Shown here one piece after another: positions 29,571-38,159 of a DNA stretch of 64,000 nt. The translations under genes and the position numbers were made by a program. The DNA lies in contig NZ_CP010835.1 of NCBI RefSeq assembly GCF_001577775.1, forward strand, positions 1,682,264 to 1,746,263, in the 5' to 3' direction. This DNA is from Pyrococcus kukulkanii (GTDB lineage: Archaea; Methanobacteriota_B; Thermococci; Thermococcales; Thermococcaceae). The stretch's first letter is position 1; the number at the start of each line of letters is the position of its first letter. The notes under the pieces are model-generated. The model saw only the letters and a list, made by a program, of their open reading frames with translations, searched no databases and was not told the origin of the DNA.

Positions 29571-30902
29571 TCATCGCCCTCTTATAATCTCTTCCAAATC
29601 CCTCAAATCAAGCATCTCGGAAGTTTTACCCTTAATTTCCTTTGCTATGAGCAGGAATCTTTTTTCCTTGGCGTTGAATGCCTCTGCTTTCCTCTTAAGC
29701 TCTTCAAGGATACTCTCTGCTTCTCCCCTCTTTAATTTTTTCCACTTAACCTCGACGAACATTAGTCCATCCTTAAGCTCCAACACGGCATCTATCTCCT
29801 TGTCCCTATGCCACCACCTAGAAACGCTTCTCTGACCGAAGTCCATTATTTTCAACTTAAACATTTCCCTGACGAGCCTCTCGAACATTTGGCCATAGTA
29901 TTGGTTGAGATCGCGTTCTATCTTAGTCCACACCTCATCGATCAAGCCTATTTCAAGGTCGTTGAGGTTTGGATATACGAAGCGGAACCAGAAGTTGAAG
30001 AAGTTGTCCTTAATATAGTATCTCCCTCTCTTTCTCTTCCCGTAGGGGAGCTCGTAGCCAACTAAATCAAGTCGTTCAAGGATTTCAATGTACTTCGAGA
30101 TGTTTCCCCTGTCTAGTCCCGTGTAGTTCATCAGCTCTCCCAGGGACTCGTATCCTAATGATAACCCCTTTAGTATCAACTTGTACACCCTGGGCTCTCT
30201 AAGTTCTTCCCTGAGAAGGAATTCCGGCTCCTCATAGAGAACTTCTCCCTTCTGGAGGACTTTTTCCCGTATTGCCTCTTCGGGTTCTAGTCCCCTTATT
30301 AGGTCAAGGTAATAAGGAATCCCCCCGAAAACTGCATATATCTTTACTAGGTTTTCCATACTCTCATCGGGAAACATCTCTGCTATTCCCCTGATGTCGA
30401 AGGGCTCAACCTTCCATTGTCCGGTTCTCCTCCCGTACAGCGGACTTTTGTACTCCATAGTTTTCTCCATCATACCAATCGATGAGCCGCATAAGACTAG
30501 AAACACGTTGGTGTCTTTAAGGTGCTCATCCCAAGCTCTTTGAAGAACGCTTAGGATTCCTGGGTTTAGGGACATTAGGTACTGGAATTCGTCGATGATC
30601 ACGCAAATCCTTTCTTCCCTGATCTCTTCGGCAAGATACTGGAGCAACTTTCCGATGTCATTAACGTCCTTGAAGTATTCCCTTCCGGTCAGCTCGACGA
30701 ACTTCTCCGAGAGCCTCCTAGTGTTCTCGAGAAGTGAATCGGCAGTCGCTAGGAAGTACACCCCCTTTTTCCCTTTCAGGAATTCCTTAAGAAGCATGGT
30801 TTTTCCAACTCTTCTCCTCCCATAGATGATTATTAGTTGAGCCTTACTTTCCCTCCATTTCCTCTCGAGAAATTCGAGCTCCCTCTTTCTATTCACGAAC
30901 AT
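29571..30902 (-). CDS. archaeal AAA-type ATPase with DUF234 nuclease-like C-terminus
   Basis: 443 aa. An ATPase_2-type STAND/AAA domain at the N-terminus (FVNRKRELEFLERKW, Walker A GRRRVGKTMLL, Walker B ICVIIDEFQYL), a winged-helix segment (YTGLDRGNISKYIEILERLDLVGYE), and a C-terminal DUF234 domain with a restriction-like core (DKEIDAVLEL...FVEVKWKK, i.e. D...E-x-K). These proteins multiply in archaeal genomes and are often linked to mobile or defence loci; function unproven. GGTGG ribosome site before the ATG. Confidence 0.92.
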   Translation of the reverse strand: MFVNRKRELEFLERKWRESKAQLIIIYGRRRVGKTMLLKEFLKGKKGVYFLATADSLLENTRRLSEKFVELTGREYFKDVNDIGKLLQYLAEEIREERICVIIDEFQYLMSLNPGILSVLQRAWDEHLKDTNVFLVLCGSSIGMMEKTMEYKSPLYGRRTGQWKVEPFDIRGIAEMFPDESMENLVKIYAVFGGIPYYLDLIRGLEPEEAIREKVLQKGEVLYEEPEFLLREELREPRVYKLILKGLSLGYESLGELMNYTGLDRGNISKYIEILERLDLVGYELPYGKRKRGRYYIKDNFFNFWFRFVYPNLNDLEIGLIDEVWTKIERDLNQYYGQMFERLVREMFKLKIMDFGQRSVSRWWHRDKEIDAVLELKDGLMFVEVKWKKLKRGEAESILEELKRKAEAFNAKEKRFLLIAKEIKGKTSEMLDLRDLEEIIRGR

Positions 30903-30921
30903 TGAACCACCTAAAGAAAAA

Positions 30922-30956
30922 TGATGTAAGGAAAGTATAATAATCTTGCTACATCA
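30922..30956. promoter_or_regulatory. inverted repeat around ATPase/DUF234 promoter
   Basis: TGATGTA at 30922-30928 and TACATCA at 30950-30956 flank the TATA-like element of the ATPase gene. It lies directly after the stop of the ABC permease, so it could be an operator or a 3' structure. Confidence 0.35.
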
Positions 30957-30957
30957 A

Positions 30958-31731
30958 TCAGTCGATGGTTGCCTTTCTGAACTCTAGGGCAGCTATTCCA
31001 ACGAACACTACCGCCAGCAGTCCCAGGACTAGCCAGTCAGTTGTCAGCGAAAACGTTGGCTGGATTCCCGCTAGGTAGTGCCTTGCACCATCGACGGCGT
31101 ACGTTAGTGGATTAATCTTCGCTAAGTACTGCATCCATTCTGGCATCGTGCTTATGGGATAGAAAGCCCCGCTAAGGAACGTCATTGGGAGCATGAGCAT
31201 CGTCACTATTATCTGGAAGCCCTCCATGGACGTCATTTTCATTGCTATTGCCATTCCAAGGCCGGAAACTGCTACTCCTACGAGGAATGCGAGTGCGAGT
31301 GTAGGCAGAACCCCTGAAACTTTTAGGTCGGCTATCGTGAAGCTCAGGATTAGTATTATAGTCCCTTGGATAAGGGCCGTTAATGCTCCTCCAATGCTCC
31401 TTCCAATTATTGCCTCAACCCTTGATGCTGGAGCTACAAGCAACTCCTTGAGGAATCCGAACTGTCTGTCCCATATGACTGTTATCCCCTGCATGAAGCC
31501 CATGTTGAAAACCGTCATTGCCACTATTCCTGGGACGAGGTAAGTCATGTAGTCGACTCCTCCAAAGATCATTCTTGCCCCAGGGAAGTTGAATGCACCA
31601 GCCCATCCCTTTCCGAAGAATATGAGCCATATAAGCGGATTCAGCAGAGAGCCAATAACCCTCGCCCTTGAGCGTATGAACCTCTTAAGCTCCCTATAGA
31701 TCATTGTAGCGAGAACCCTCATCTTATTCAC
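30958..31731 (-). CDS. ABC-2 type exporter permease (DrrB-like)
   Basis: 257 aa membrane protein with six hydrophobic segments (e.g. YLVPGIVAMTVFNMGFMQGI, ALAFLVGVAVSGLGMAIAM, FQIIVTMLMLPMTFLSGAFYPI) and the ABC-2 signature region ending NPLTYAVDGARHYLAG. It would export a drug, lipid or other hydrophobic compound with the ATPase encoded just upstream. The ATG overlaps the ATPase stop (ATGA). Third gene of the PadR operon. Confidence 0.94.
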   Translation of the reverse strand: MNKMRVLATMIYRELKRFIRSRARVIGSLLNPLIWLIFFGKGWAGAFNFPGARMIFGGVDYMTYLVPGIVAMTVFNMGFMQGITVIWDRQFGFLKELLVAPASRVEAIIGRSIGGALTALIQGTIILILSFTIADLKVSGVLPTLALAFLVGVAVSGLGMAIAMKMTSMEGFQIIVTMLMLPMTFLSGAFYPISTMPEWMQYLAKINPLTYAVDGARHYLAGIQPTFSLTTDWLVLGLLAVVFVGIAALEFRKATID

Positions 31732-32714
31732 CTCCTCATTCTGCCCCTCATAATCCCTCTAGCAACATTCTGCTCTCCACCCTCGTCCCTGATCTCCCTT
31801 CCAGTTAAGTGCAGGAAGACATCGTTTAGGGTCGGCCTGTGGTACGTAACCTCGAGGATCTTAACTCCTGACCTTTGGGCAAGCTCAAACAGCTTTGGCA
31901 AAGCCTCAGTTGCGTTTTCAACGTCTATCCTAACCCTACCATCTGGAAGAAGCTTGCATCCCCTTATGAAATCAGCTTTTAGGCATTTTAATTCCTCTTT
32001 TGGACTTTCGAGTCTGAGGTAGATGATGTCGTTTCCAACGAGCTTCTTTAGCTCCTCGGCCGTGCCCTCCGCTATTATCTTTCCATGGTCTATGATCGCT
32101 ATCTTATCTGCTAATTGCTCGGCTTCATCCATGTAGTGAGTTGTTAGGAATATCGTCATGTCATGCTCTTCCTTCATCGTTTTTATGTAGTCCCAAATGC
32201 GAGCCCTTGTTTGGGGATCTAGGCCTATCGTGGGCTCGTCCAAGAATAATATCTCGGGCTCGTGAAGTAAGGCCCTAGCGATTTCTAACCTTCTCTGCAT
32301 CCCTCCGGAGAAGTACTTGACAGGCCTATCCTTGAACTTCCACAGCTCAACGAACTTCAATAGCCTTTCAATCTTCTCCTTAAGCTCTCTCCCTCCCAGC
32401 CCATAGATCCTTCCATGGATGTACATGTTTTCATAGGCTGTTAGCTCCCTGTCAACGCTCGGATCTTGGAAAACTATTCCTATCTTCTTCCTTACCTCCA
32501 TAGGCTCCTCAACAACATCATGCCCGGCAACTATGACCTTGCCCGATGTTGGCTTCAGGAGGGTCGTTAGGACGTGGACTGTTGTAGTTTTTCCAGCTCC
32601 GTTTGGCCCCAGGAATGCAAATATCTCTCCCTTCTTTACCTTGAAGCTGATTCCTTTTACGGCTGTAAAGTCCCCGTACTTTTTCACGAGATCCTTAACT
32701 TCTATTGCGTACAT
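31728..32714 (-). CDS. ABC exporter ATP-binding protein (DrrA-like)
   Basis: 328 aa. Walker A GPNGAGKTTT, Q-loop VFQDPSVD, signature YFSGGMQRRLEIA, Walker B ILFLDEPTIGLD and H-loop TTHYMDEAEQLA. It has a C-terminal ~90-residue DrrA/CcmA-type regulatory extension. GGAGGTGAT precedes the ATG. It starts directly after the PadR stop codon (TAA ATG), so the regulator and transporter are translated in series. Confidence 0.96.
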   Translation of the reverse strand: MYAIEVKDLVKKYGDFTAVKGISFKVKKGEIFAFLGPNGAGKTTTVHVLTTLLKPTSGKVIVAGHDVVEEPMEVRKKIGIVFQDPSVDRELTAYENMYIHGRIYGLGGRELKEKIERLLKFVELWKFKDRPVKYFSGGMQRRLEIARALLHEPEILFLDEPTIGLDPQTRARIWDYIKTMKEEHDMTIFLTTHYMDEAEQLADKIAIIDHGKIIAEGTAEELKKLVGNDIIYLRLESPKEELKCLKADFIRGCKLLPDGRVRIDVENATEALPKLFELAQRSGVKILEVTYHRPTLNDVFLHLTGREIRDEGGEQNVARGIMRGRMRR

Positions 32715-33170
32715 TTAATCACCTCCCAGGAGAATGAGTTTTATCCTCCTGGTAAACTCGAGAATCTCTTCTCTAATTCTTTCTTTCTGATTCTCATTTA
32801 GCTCTGGAAGTTTTTCGAGAAGCTCCTTCATTGTCTTCGCGAGCTCTCTCCCTCCAAGCTTCGAAAATTCCTTATAAGCTTCAATTTTTTGCAGAATTTC
32901 ATTTAATTCCTCCCGGTTCTCTTCTAAGAACTTTAATCCTTCCTCGGTTATCCTGTAGACCTTTTTTTCTCTCTTTCCTCTACCCTCCATCTCGATGAGC
33001 TTTAGTCTCTTAAGCTCGGAGAGAACTGGGTAAATTGCTCCAGCACTCGGTTCTGGAATCCCATACCTCTTTTCCAGCTCGGTCATTATCGCGTAACCGT
33101 GCATGGGTTTCTCCTTCAGCATGTGGAGGATCAGTAGCCTAAGGTAGCCTCTCAGCTTTGGTTTCTCCAA
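32715..33170 (-). CDS. PadR-family transcriptional regulator
   Basis: Winged-helix repressor (LRGYLRLLILHMLKEKPMHGYAIMTELEKRYGIPEPSAGAIYPVLSELKRLKLIEMEGRGKREKKVYRITEEG) with a helical C-terminal dimerisation region. PadR proteins typically repress an adjacent transporter and are released by its substrate. I place the start at TTG 33170 (MEKPKLRGYL, 151 aa), 6 nt after GGTGAT; upstream in-frame codons belong to a tandem repeat. First gene of the exporter operon. Confidence 0.9.
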   Translation of the reverse strand: MEKPKLRGYLRLLILHMLKEKPMHGYAIMTELEKRYGIPEPSAGAIYPVLSELKRLKLIEMEGRGKREKKVYRITEEGLKFLEENREELNEILQKIEAYKEFSKLGGRELAKTMKELLEKLPELNENQKERIREEILEFTRRIKLILLGGD

Positions 33171-33211
33171 ACATATCACCAAACATATCTAATGATATAT
33201 CACTTATAAAC
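33169..33211 (-). promoter_or_regulatory. PadR operon promoter with direct and inverted repeats
   Basis: TATA box GTTTATAAGTG (- strand, 33201-33211). Below it are ATATC-N4-GATAT (33185-33198) and the element GATATGTTTGG twice in tandem (33169-33192). These are candidate operators for the PadR protein at the transcription start. Confidence 0.45.
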
Positions 33212-33276
33212 TTAACCCAGCAGTTTTATCACATAAAAACAAACGCCTAAAAAAACTACTAATCAAAATCGCTCTT

Positions 33277-33596
33277 TTGGCAATTCGGGTGAAAAATTAA
33301 TTTTACCTTTGGCCTTGGGATTGATGGCACTGGTGCCTCATATTTTGCAATTTCCCTATATTGGCAGCAGAAGGAAAAATAGAACTCAGAGCAGTTTCAG
33401 TAGGCATGGGATGTAGTAAACTTGACTTGGACTCTTATTCCAGATGTTAAAAGCCTACGAAGTGTACAGGTCAACTGAGCCCGATAACCTCTATTCCCCA
33501 GCGAACTTAGTTTTTGTTGCAGAGTGGAGTGACTATGCCAAGTACAAGGGGAACTGGATTATCGTACTATTTGTCTCCTTTAAGAGGAACTCCTAG
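33277..33596 (+). pseudogene. coding-like remnants (decayed region)
   Basis: Two short open stretches with coding-like composition but no full gene. The first, ending near 33390, reads FTFGLGIDGTGASYFAISLY and stops. The second (33444-33596, 50 codons) reads MLKAYEVYRSTEPDNLYSPA and continues to WIIVLFVSFKRNS. No ribosome site is evident for either. They look like fragments of larger lost genes; parent families not recognised. The rest of the stretch 33212-33566 holds nothing else I can support. Confidence 0.3.
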
Positions 33597-34486
33597 CATT
33601 GTCGCGTTTTCCCTGCAGTATTCTTTTCTATCTTCTTTAGCAATCTTTAGGAGTTCTCTCCTGATACCTTGTGAAACGTTTAATGATTTAGCAACGTATT
33701 CCTCCTCTATGGCTATGAAACACTTGGTGCACTTGCTTGGGATTTTGATGGAGTAATGCTTCATAATTATGTTGTACGCCTCTTCACACGTGACGTTCCT
33801 CACAAAATATTCGGTGTCAGTGACGACTGCCCCGTCGAAGTTTTTGAGAGTCTCGAAATCTACTGGGGGTATTTAGGTCAACTAGATGATAAGGAATAAG
33901 GAACGTTAAGACCGCAAGAACTGCTAGGGTTGCTAAAACTCTAGCCGATTTAAAAACATCTAATAGGGAAAAAGAGTAGAGGGTCAGGAATATCACGAAC
34001 ACCAAAAAGCTTGAAAGTATTGGGTGGTCGAGGAAGAATTTGTAAGGTTGAGGTGGAAGAATATCGACTTCTACAACGTTTCTTCCCAGGTCAATTTCAC
34101 GGAACTTGAAGTTGGCCAGACTAAATAGATCTAAGGAGGCCCATTCCACATCCTCCGATTCTTTTATGTATTTTTTCAGATCCCTTTCGAAAAGCTCCTT
34201 TTTCTCATCATATATCTTCATGGCCATCTTAGAGGACTCTCCTTGAATTGACCCCGAAGGTACAAAAACGACTGGGTTGTCCGTCCAATGGGGGATGTAG
34301 TACGCTCCAATCATGTCATCGATGAAGAGGACCCTGAATGCATCGACGCTCGAGTATCTTTGGTAATATGCTTCGACTTTGATATCTTTAGCCCTATCTT
34401 TAATTCCTTCATAAAGTCCCGCCTCAAATATTATGATTAAGAAAAAATAAGACAACGATTATCGGGATGATTTTACTAACTTCCAT
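33567..34486 (-). pseudogene. membrane protein gene broken by two homopolymer frameshifts
   Basis: One ancestral gene of ~305 codons. An ATG at 34486 opens MEVSKIIPIIVVLFF, a signal/anchor. Removing one T from the T6 run (+ strand A6 at 34442-34447) joins it to the frame FLIIIFEAGLYEGIKDRAK... that runs to 33817. This encodes a soluble region, then hydrophobic helices (PILSSFLVFVIFLTLYSFSLL, VLATLAVLAVLTFLIPY). Adding one C to the C5 run (+ strand G5, about 33862-33867) joins DLNTPP to VDFETLKNFDGAVVTDTEYF and on to a Cys-bearing tail (KCTKCFIAIEEE) ending at 33567. Either real decay or two sequencing indels. Function unknown. Confidence 0.7.
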
Positions 34487-34518
34487 AGTTGCTTGTAATC
34501 ACTGGAAGAATATAAACT

Positions 34519-35850
34519 TTACCATCCCTGAACGTTCTTCACGACGTCATCTGGAACCTTCCCTTCCTCAACGTCACTTATGGCTCTCTCCAATATGTTA
34601 AGGCCTTCCTCAAGAACTTCCTCCTCTATCGTTAAGGGAGGCTGGATTCTCAGAACGTTGCCTTGGAGGAATGCAACTATTAAGCCAAGTTCAAACGCCC
34701 TCCACACAACCTTCTTTGCCTCCTCAAATGCCCTTTCCTTTGTTTCCCTGTCTTTCACGAGCTCAACCCCAAGCATCAGCCCGAGTCCCCTAACATCTCC
34801 TATGAGCCCATGCTCCTCCTTAATCTTCTCCAGCCTCTTCTTTGCATACTCTCCCAGCTTTTTAGCCCTCCTTAGGAGGTCCTTCTCCTCGATCTCCTCT
34901 ATGACCGCTAATGCAGCTCTAGCTGCAGTTGGGTTCCCTGAGAGCGTGAATGCGTGGCTTAAAGGGGGAAGAGAATCCATAACCTCTGCCCTCCCAATTG
35001 TTGCACTTATTGGCAGTCCCCCTCCGAGGGGCTTTGCAACGGTTATTATGTCAGGTTTAACGCCAAAGTGCTCTATCGCAAACCACTTTCCAGTTCTTCC
35101 CATACCGCTCTGCACTTCATCGACAACGAGTAGTATTCCATGCTCATCAAGTATCTTCTTGACCTTCTTGAAGTAGTTCTTGGGAGGGACAACCATGCCG
35201 GAGTCGCCCTGAATGGGCTCAGCAAATAGCGCGGCAACCCCCTCAGCATAAACTTCCCCCTCGAACTTCTCCTTTATGTACTCCACGCACTCCATCTTAC
35301 AGCTCTTGGGATCCTTACCGAAAGGACAGCGATAGCAGTTTGGATAAGGAATGTAGTGAACCCCGCTAAGCTCACCTACTATTGCCCTAACGTGAAAGTC
35401 TAACCCTGTTAGGCTCATTGCACCATAGGTTGAGCCGTAAAAGCTCTTCATGTAACTCAAGATTGTGGGCCTCTTAGTGTAAGCCCTCGCAAACTTTATA
35501 GCTCCATCATTGGCATCCGCCCCGCTCAGTCCAAAAGAAACTTTGGCGTTGTCTATCGGGGCTATCTCAACGAGCTTTTCCGCTAAGAGTAGGGGCTCTA
35601 GTGGGAAGGAGTAGATATAGGTTGCATGAATCAGCTTTTCCACCTGCTCCTTTATTGCCTTGACAACCCTGGGATTGTTGTGGCCTACGTTTTGAACCGC
35701 TGCATCGCTCAGGAAGTCTATATATTCCCTTCCATTTACATCCCAGACCTTAGCATTTTCAGCCTTCACCGGGACTAATGGAAAGTAAGTTGTCCTATTG
35801 GCAGGGGCTATCACCCTATTGTACCTCTCGACGACCTCCCAAGGATCCAT
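34519..35850 (-). CDS. class III aminotransferase-fold PLP enzyme, probable alanine/serine racemase
   Basis: 443 aa fold-type I PLP enzyme. Motifs: [50 protein letters not shown], and the PLP lysine in [14 protein letters not shown]. It contains a Cys cluster ([18 protein letters not shown]). It looks like the P. horikoshii enzyme reported, as I remember, as an alanine/serine racemase; other members are omega-amino acid or ornithine aminotransferases, so substrate is not certain. An AAGGGG ribosome site precedes the ATG. A divergent Lrp gene shares its promoter region. Confidence 0.9.
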   Translation of the reverse strand: MDPWEVVERYNRVIAPANRTTYFPLVPVKAENAKVWDVNGREYIDFLSDAAVQNVGHNNPRVVKAIKEQVEKLIHATYIYSFPLEPLLLAEKLVEIAPIDNAKVSFGLSGADANDGAIKFARAYTKRPTILSYMKSFYGSTYGAMSLTGLDFHVRAIVGELSGVHYIPYPNCYRCPFGKDPKSCKMECVEYIKEKFEGEVYAEGVAALFAEPIQGDSGMVVPPKNYFKKVKKILDEHGILLVVDEVQSGMGRTGKWFAIEHFGVKPDIITVAKPLGGGLPISATIGRAEVMDSLPPLSHAFTLSGNPTAARAALAVIEEIEEKDLLRRAKKLGEYAKKRLEKIKEEHGLIGDVRGLGLMLGVELVKDRETKERAFEEAKKVVWRAFELGLIVAFLQGNVLRIQPPLTIEEEVLEEGLNILERAISDVEEGKVPDDVVKNVQGW

Positions 35851-35877
35851 GGTATTCCCCTTAATACTATATCCTTC

Positions 35878-35916
35878 TGAATTCGATAACTTTTTCGCTA
35901 AGATTTTGTCGATTCA
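35878..35916. promoter_or_regulatory. inverted repeat between racemase and Lrp genes
   Basis: TGAATTCGATAAC (35878-35890) faces TTTGTCGATTCA (35905-35916); arms pair as TGAAT(T)CGA(T/C)AA. A regulator bound here could control both divergent genes. The Lrp protein encoded beside it is the obvious candidate (inference). Confidence 0.45.
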
Positions 35917-35968
35917 TCATAATGCTTATTAGTATTAATGCTAGATTAGTAGAAATGGTGGTGAGCAG

Positions 35969-36415
35969 ATGCTAGATGAACTTGACAGGAGGATACTCCA
36001 CCTACTTCAGGAAGATGGAAGGATGAGCTACTCGGAGGTCGCAAGGATATTGGGGGTTCCAGAATCAACGGTCAGGGCGAGGGTGAAAAGGCTTGTTGAG
36101 AGGGGAATAATAAGGAAGTTTGCTGCCCTCATAAACCCTTTCAAGGCTGGCTACAGTATAGTGGCCGTCATAGCCGTTGACGTTGAGCCCAGCAAAGTCA
36201 GAGAGGTTGCCGAAAAGCTCGCCAAGCTCGAAGAAGTTGACGTCCTGGGGATAACCACGGGGGCTCATGATATATTCATGCAGGTAACCCTGAGGAGCCT
36301 GGAGGAGTTGGAGAACTTCCTTCTCGATAAACTAGGCAAGATAGATGGAATTAAAAGCACTGAAACCTCAATACTCACGAGCGTCAAGAAGTGGGGCTAC
36401 GCGAGGGTGTTCTAA
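35969..36415 (+). CDS. Lrp/AsnC family transcriptional regulator
   Basis: 148 aa. HTH (LDRRILHLLQEDGRMSYSEVARILGVPESTVRARVKRLVERG) and RAM domain (GYSIVAVIAVDVEPSKVREVAEKLAKL...TTGAHDIFMQVTLRSLEELENF). GGTGGTGAG precedes the ATG. Divergent from an amino-acid racemase gene, consistent with amino-acid-responsive control. It abuts the next gene (TAA ATG), heading a three-gene unit with a barrel-domain protein and endonuclease III. Confidence 0.94.
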   Translation: MLDELDRRILHLLQEDGRMSYSEVARILGVPESTVRARVKRLVERGIIRKFAALINPFKAGYSIVAVIAVDVEPSKVREVAEKLAKLEEVDVLGITTGAHDIFMQVTLRSLEELENFLLDKLGKIDGIKSTETSILTSVKKWGYARVF

Positions 36416-36844
36416 ATGAAAGTAGTTTTGAAACCACTAGCAAATGTAGAGCTACCCCAGGATTTCGCCGAGATTTTGAAGGCTAAACTTAGAGGTAGAG
36501 AGGTAAAGACTGGGGAAGTTGTAACCATAGATATCCTGGGGAAGCCTCTGGAGTTCAAGGTTGTCCAGGCAACCCCTTCTCCCATTAGGGTCTCGGACAA
36601 GACATCAGTTATAATAGCAAGGCCGGGAGTTGAGGTTCTGGAGATCGAGCTCATAGGTGAACCCAAGGAGGTATTCGTTTACGGTGATAATATCGTCGTA
36701 GTCCTCGAAAATGAGGTTCTAATTTTGAACCAAAATCTTGAAGAAATTTACAGGGAAAGGTTCGAAAACTTAATTAAAGTAATTCAGACAAAGGCTGGCC
36801 TGGTGGTGGTTGATGGAAGAAGACTTAAGCTCATTAAGGTCTAG
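36416..36844 (+). CDS. hypothetical protein with CDC48-N-like segment
   Basis: 142 aa, mainly beta. The segment KTGEVVTIDILGKPLEFKVVQATPSPIRVSDKTSVII resembles the N-terminal double-psi/CDC48 domain 2 of archaeal VAT ATPases, but no ATPase domain follows. A C-terminal beta-rich half (VFVYGDNIVVVLENEVLILNQ) looks like a single propeller-like blade. Ribosome site GAGGGTG overlaps the Lrp gene. Its 3' end overlaps the endonuclease III start by ~32 bp. Function unknown. Confidence 0.8.
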   Translation: MKVVLKPLANVELPQDFAEILKAKLRGREVKTGEVVTIDILGKPLEFKVVQATPSPIRVSDKTSVIIARPGVEVLEIELIGEPKEVFVYGDNIVVVLENEVLILNQNLEEIYRERFENLIKVIQTKAGLVVVDGRRLKLIKV

Positions 36845-37460
36845 GGCTCTCAAAATCGTTGAGATACTAAAGAGGACTTACCCCAGGGAAAGGCACGTTT
36901 CCGGCGATCCCTATAGGACGTTGATTAAGTGCATAATCTCCCAAAGGAACAGGGACGAGGTGACTGATAGGGTTGCTGAAGAGCTCTTCAAGAGGTACCC
37001 AACTATCGAGGACATTGCAAGGGCCAGCGTTGAGGAGATGCAAGAATTTTTGAGATCACTCAAGGTTGGCCTCTGGAGGAGCAAGGGGAGGTGGATAGTA
37101 GAATCCTCAAGGATCATCCTTGAGAGGTATAAAGGTAGAGTTCCGGACAAGTTCGAGGAACTAATTAAGCTTCCTGGGATCGGGAGAAAGTGCGCCAACA
37201 TAGTCCTTGCTTATGGGTTTGGAATTCCGGCGATTCCCGTGGACACCCACGTTAACAGGATAAGCAAGAGGCTTGGGCTCGTTCCCAAGGATGCCTCTCC
37301 TGAGGAGGTTGAAGAAAGGCTGAAGCAACTAATTCCCAGGAAGGAGTGGCTGTACGTTAATCACGCTATGGTAGACCATGGAAAGAGGATCTGCAGGCCC
37401 ATAAAGCCTAGGTGCGATGAGTGCCCCCTCAAAGATCTGTGTCCTAAAGTCAATACGTGA
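36813..37460 (+). CDS. nth: endonuclease III (DNA glycosylase/AP lyase)
   Basis: Base-excision repair enzyme removing oxidised pyrimidines. Helix-hairpin-helix LPGIGRKCANIVLAYGFG with the catalytic Lys, then the catalytic Asp in PVDTHVNR. C-terminal [4Fe-4S] cluster CRPIKPRCDECPLKDLC (C-x6-C-x2-C-x5-C). ATG 36813 has GGTGGTGG just upstream, inside the preceding gene. 215 aa, normal length. The 3' end overlaps the convergent rhomboid gene by 11 bp. Confidence 0.96.
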   Translation: MEEDLSSLRSRALKIVEILKRTYPRERHVSGDPYRTLIKCIISQRNRDEVTDRVAEELFKRYPTIEDIARASVEEMQEFLRSLKVGLWRSKGRWIVESSRIILERYKGRVPDKFEELIKLPGIGRKCANIVLAYGFGIPAIPVDTHVNRISKRLGLVPKDASPEEVEERLKQLIPRKEWLYVNHAMVDHGKRICRPIKPRCDECPLKDLCPKVNT

Positions 37461-38037
37461 CCCAGTAGCTCATGTCCATTAGCCTTTTCTTTAGCCATTT
37501 CCCGTAGGTGTATCCTAAGATCAAACCAGCGGCAAGGCCTCCAAAGTGAGCTATTATATTCACCCCAGGGAATATGCTGTTTATCAGGAACAGGAAGAGA
37601 GCGTTCATTAGGGCCTTGCTCATGTTTCTCCTTAAAACTCCCTCTATTGCCAGAGATGCTCCAACTATTCCAAACAGCCCTCCGCTGGCTCCTCCTGAGG
37701 CAACATCAAGGGGAAGCGTAAATAAGCTTAGTACGTTCCCAAATAAGGCCGAGATAAAGAAAACTATGAGGAACCTCTTAGTTCCAATGACGCCTTCTAG
37801 ATCAATCCCGAGGTAGAACAACCAGAAGGCGTTCAAGGCGAAGTGAATGAAGCCCATATGGATGAATATCGCGGTTATCAACCTCCACCACTCCCCCCTA
37901 TACAAAACGAGGAGGTTTATCTGGGCGAGCTGCAGGATCGCCTTGTTGAAACCAATAACAACTTCGTAGGCGAATACGATCGTTATGAGGATGAGAAGTG
38001 CGAATGTCCCGGGAAAGTACTTCCAAACCTTCTTCAC
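37450..38037 (-). CDS. rhomboid intramembrane serine protease
   Basis: 195 aa with six hydrophobic helices. Catalytic Ser118 in GGASGGLFG and His164 in IIAHFGGLAAG; the HxxxN motif appears as HFALN. GTG 38037 (VKKVWKYFPG) is the start: AGGGATC precedes it and the TATA (TTTTTAAAG, ~38066-38076) puts transcription just before it. Open sequence further upstream in this frame crosses the divergent L7Ae promoter and is not coding. Substrate unknown. Confidence 0.93.
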   Translation of the reverse strand: MKKVWKYFPGTFALLILITIVFAYEVVIGFNKAILQLAQINLLVLYRGEWWRLITAIFIHMGFIHFALNAFWLFYLGIDLEGVIGTKRFLIVFFISALFGNVLSLFTLPLDVASGGASGGLFGIVGASLAIEGVLRRNMSKALMNALFLFLINSIFPGVNIIAHFGGLAAGLILGYTYGKWLKKRLMDMSYWVTY

Positions 38038-38159
38038 GTTGATCCCTAAGCCTGAAAAATACTCAGTCTTTAAAAACGTTCCTGGGAACCACAAGCCTTT
38101 TAAATTCTCTACCTCAACCAAGCTCGACAGATGAACGATGACTGAAGGAGGGATGGATG

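Noticed and set aside
29516-29590. C/D-like sRNA upstream of the DUF498 gene
   Set aside because: A C-like GCGATGATG and a CTGA are present, but there are no D' and C' boxes and it overlaps the leader of the gene.
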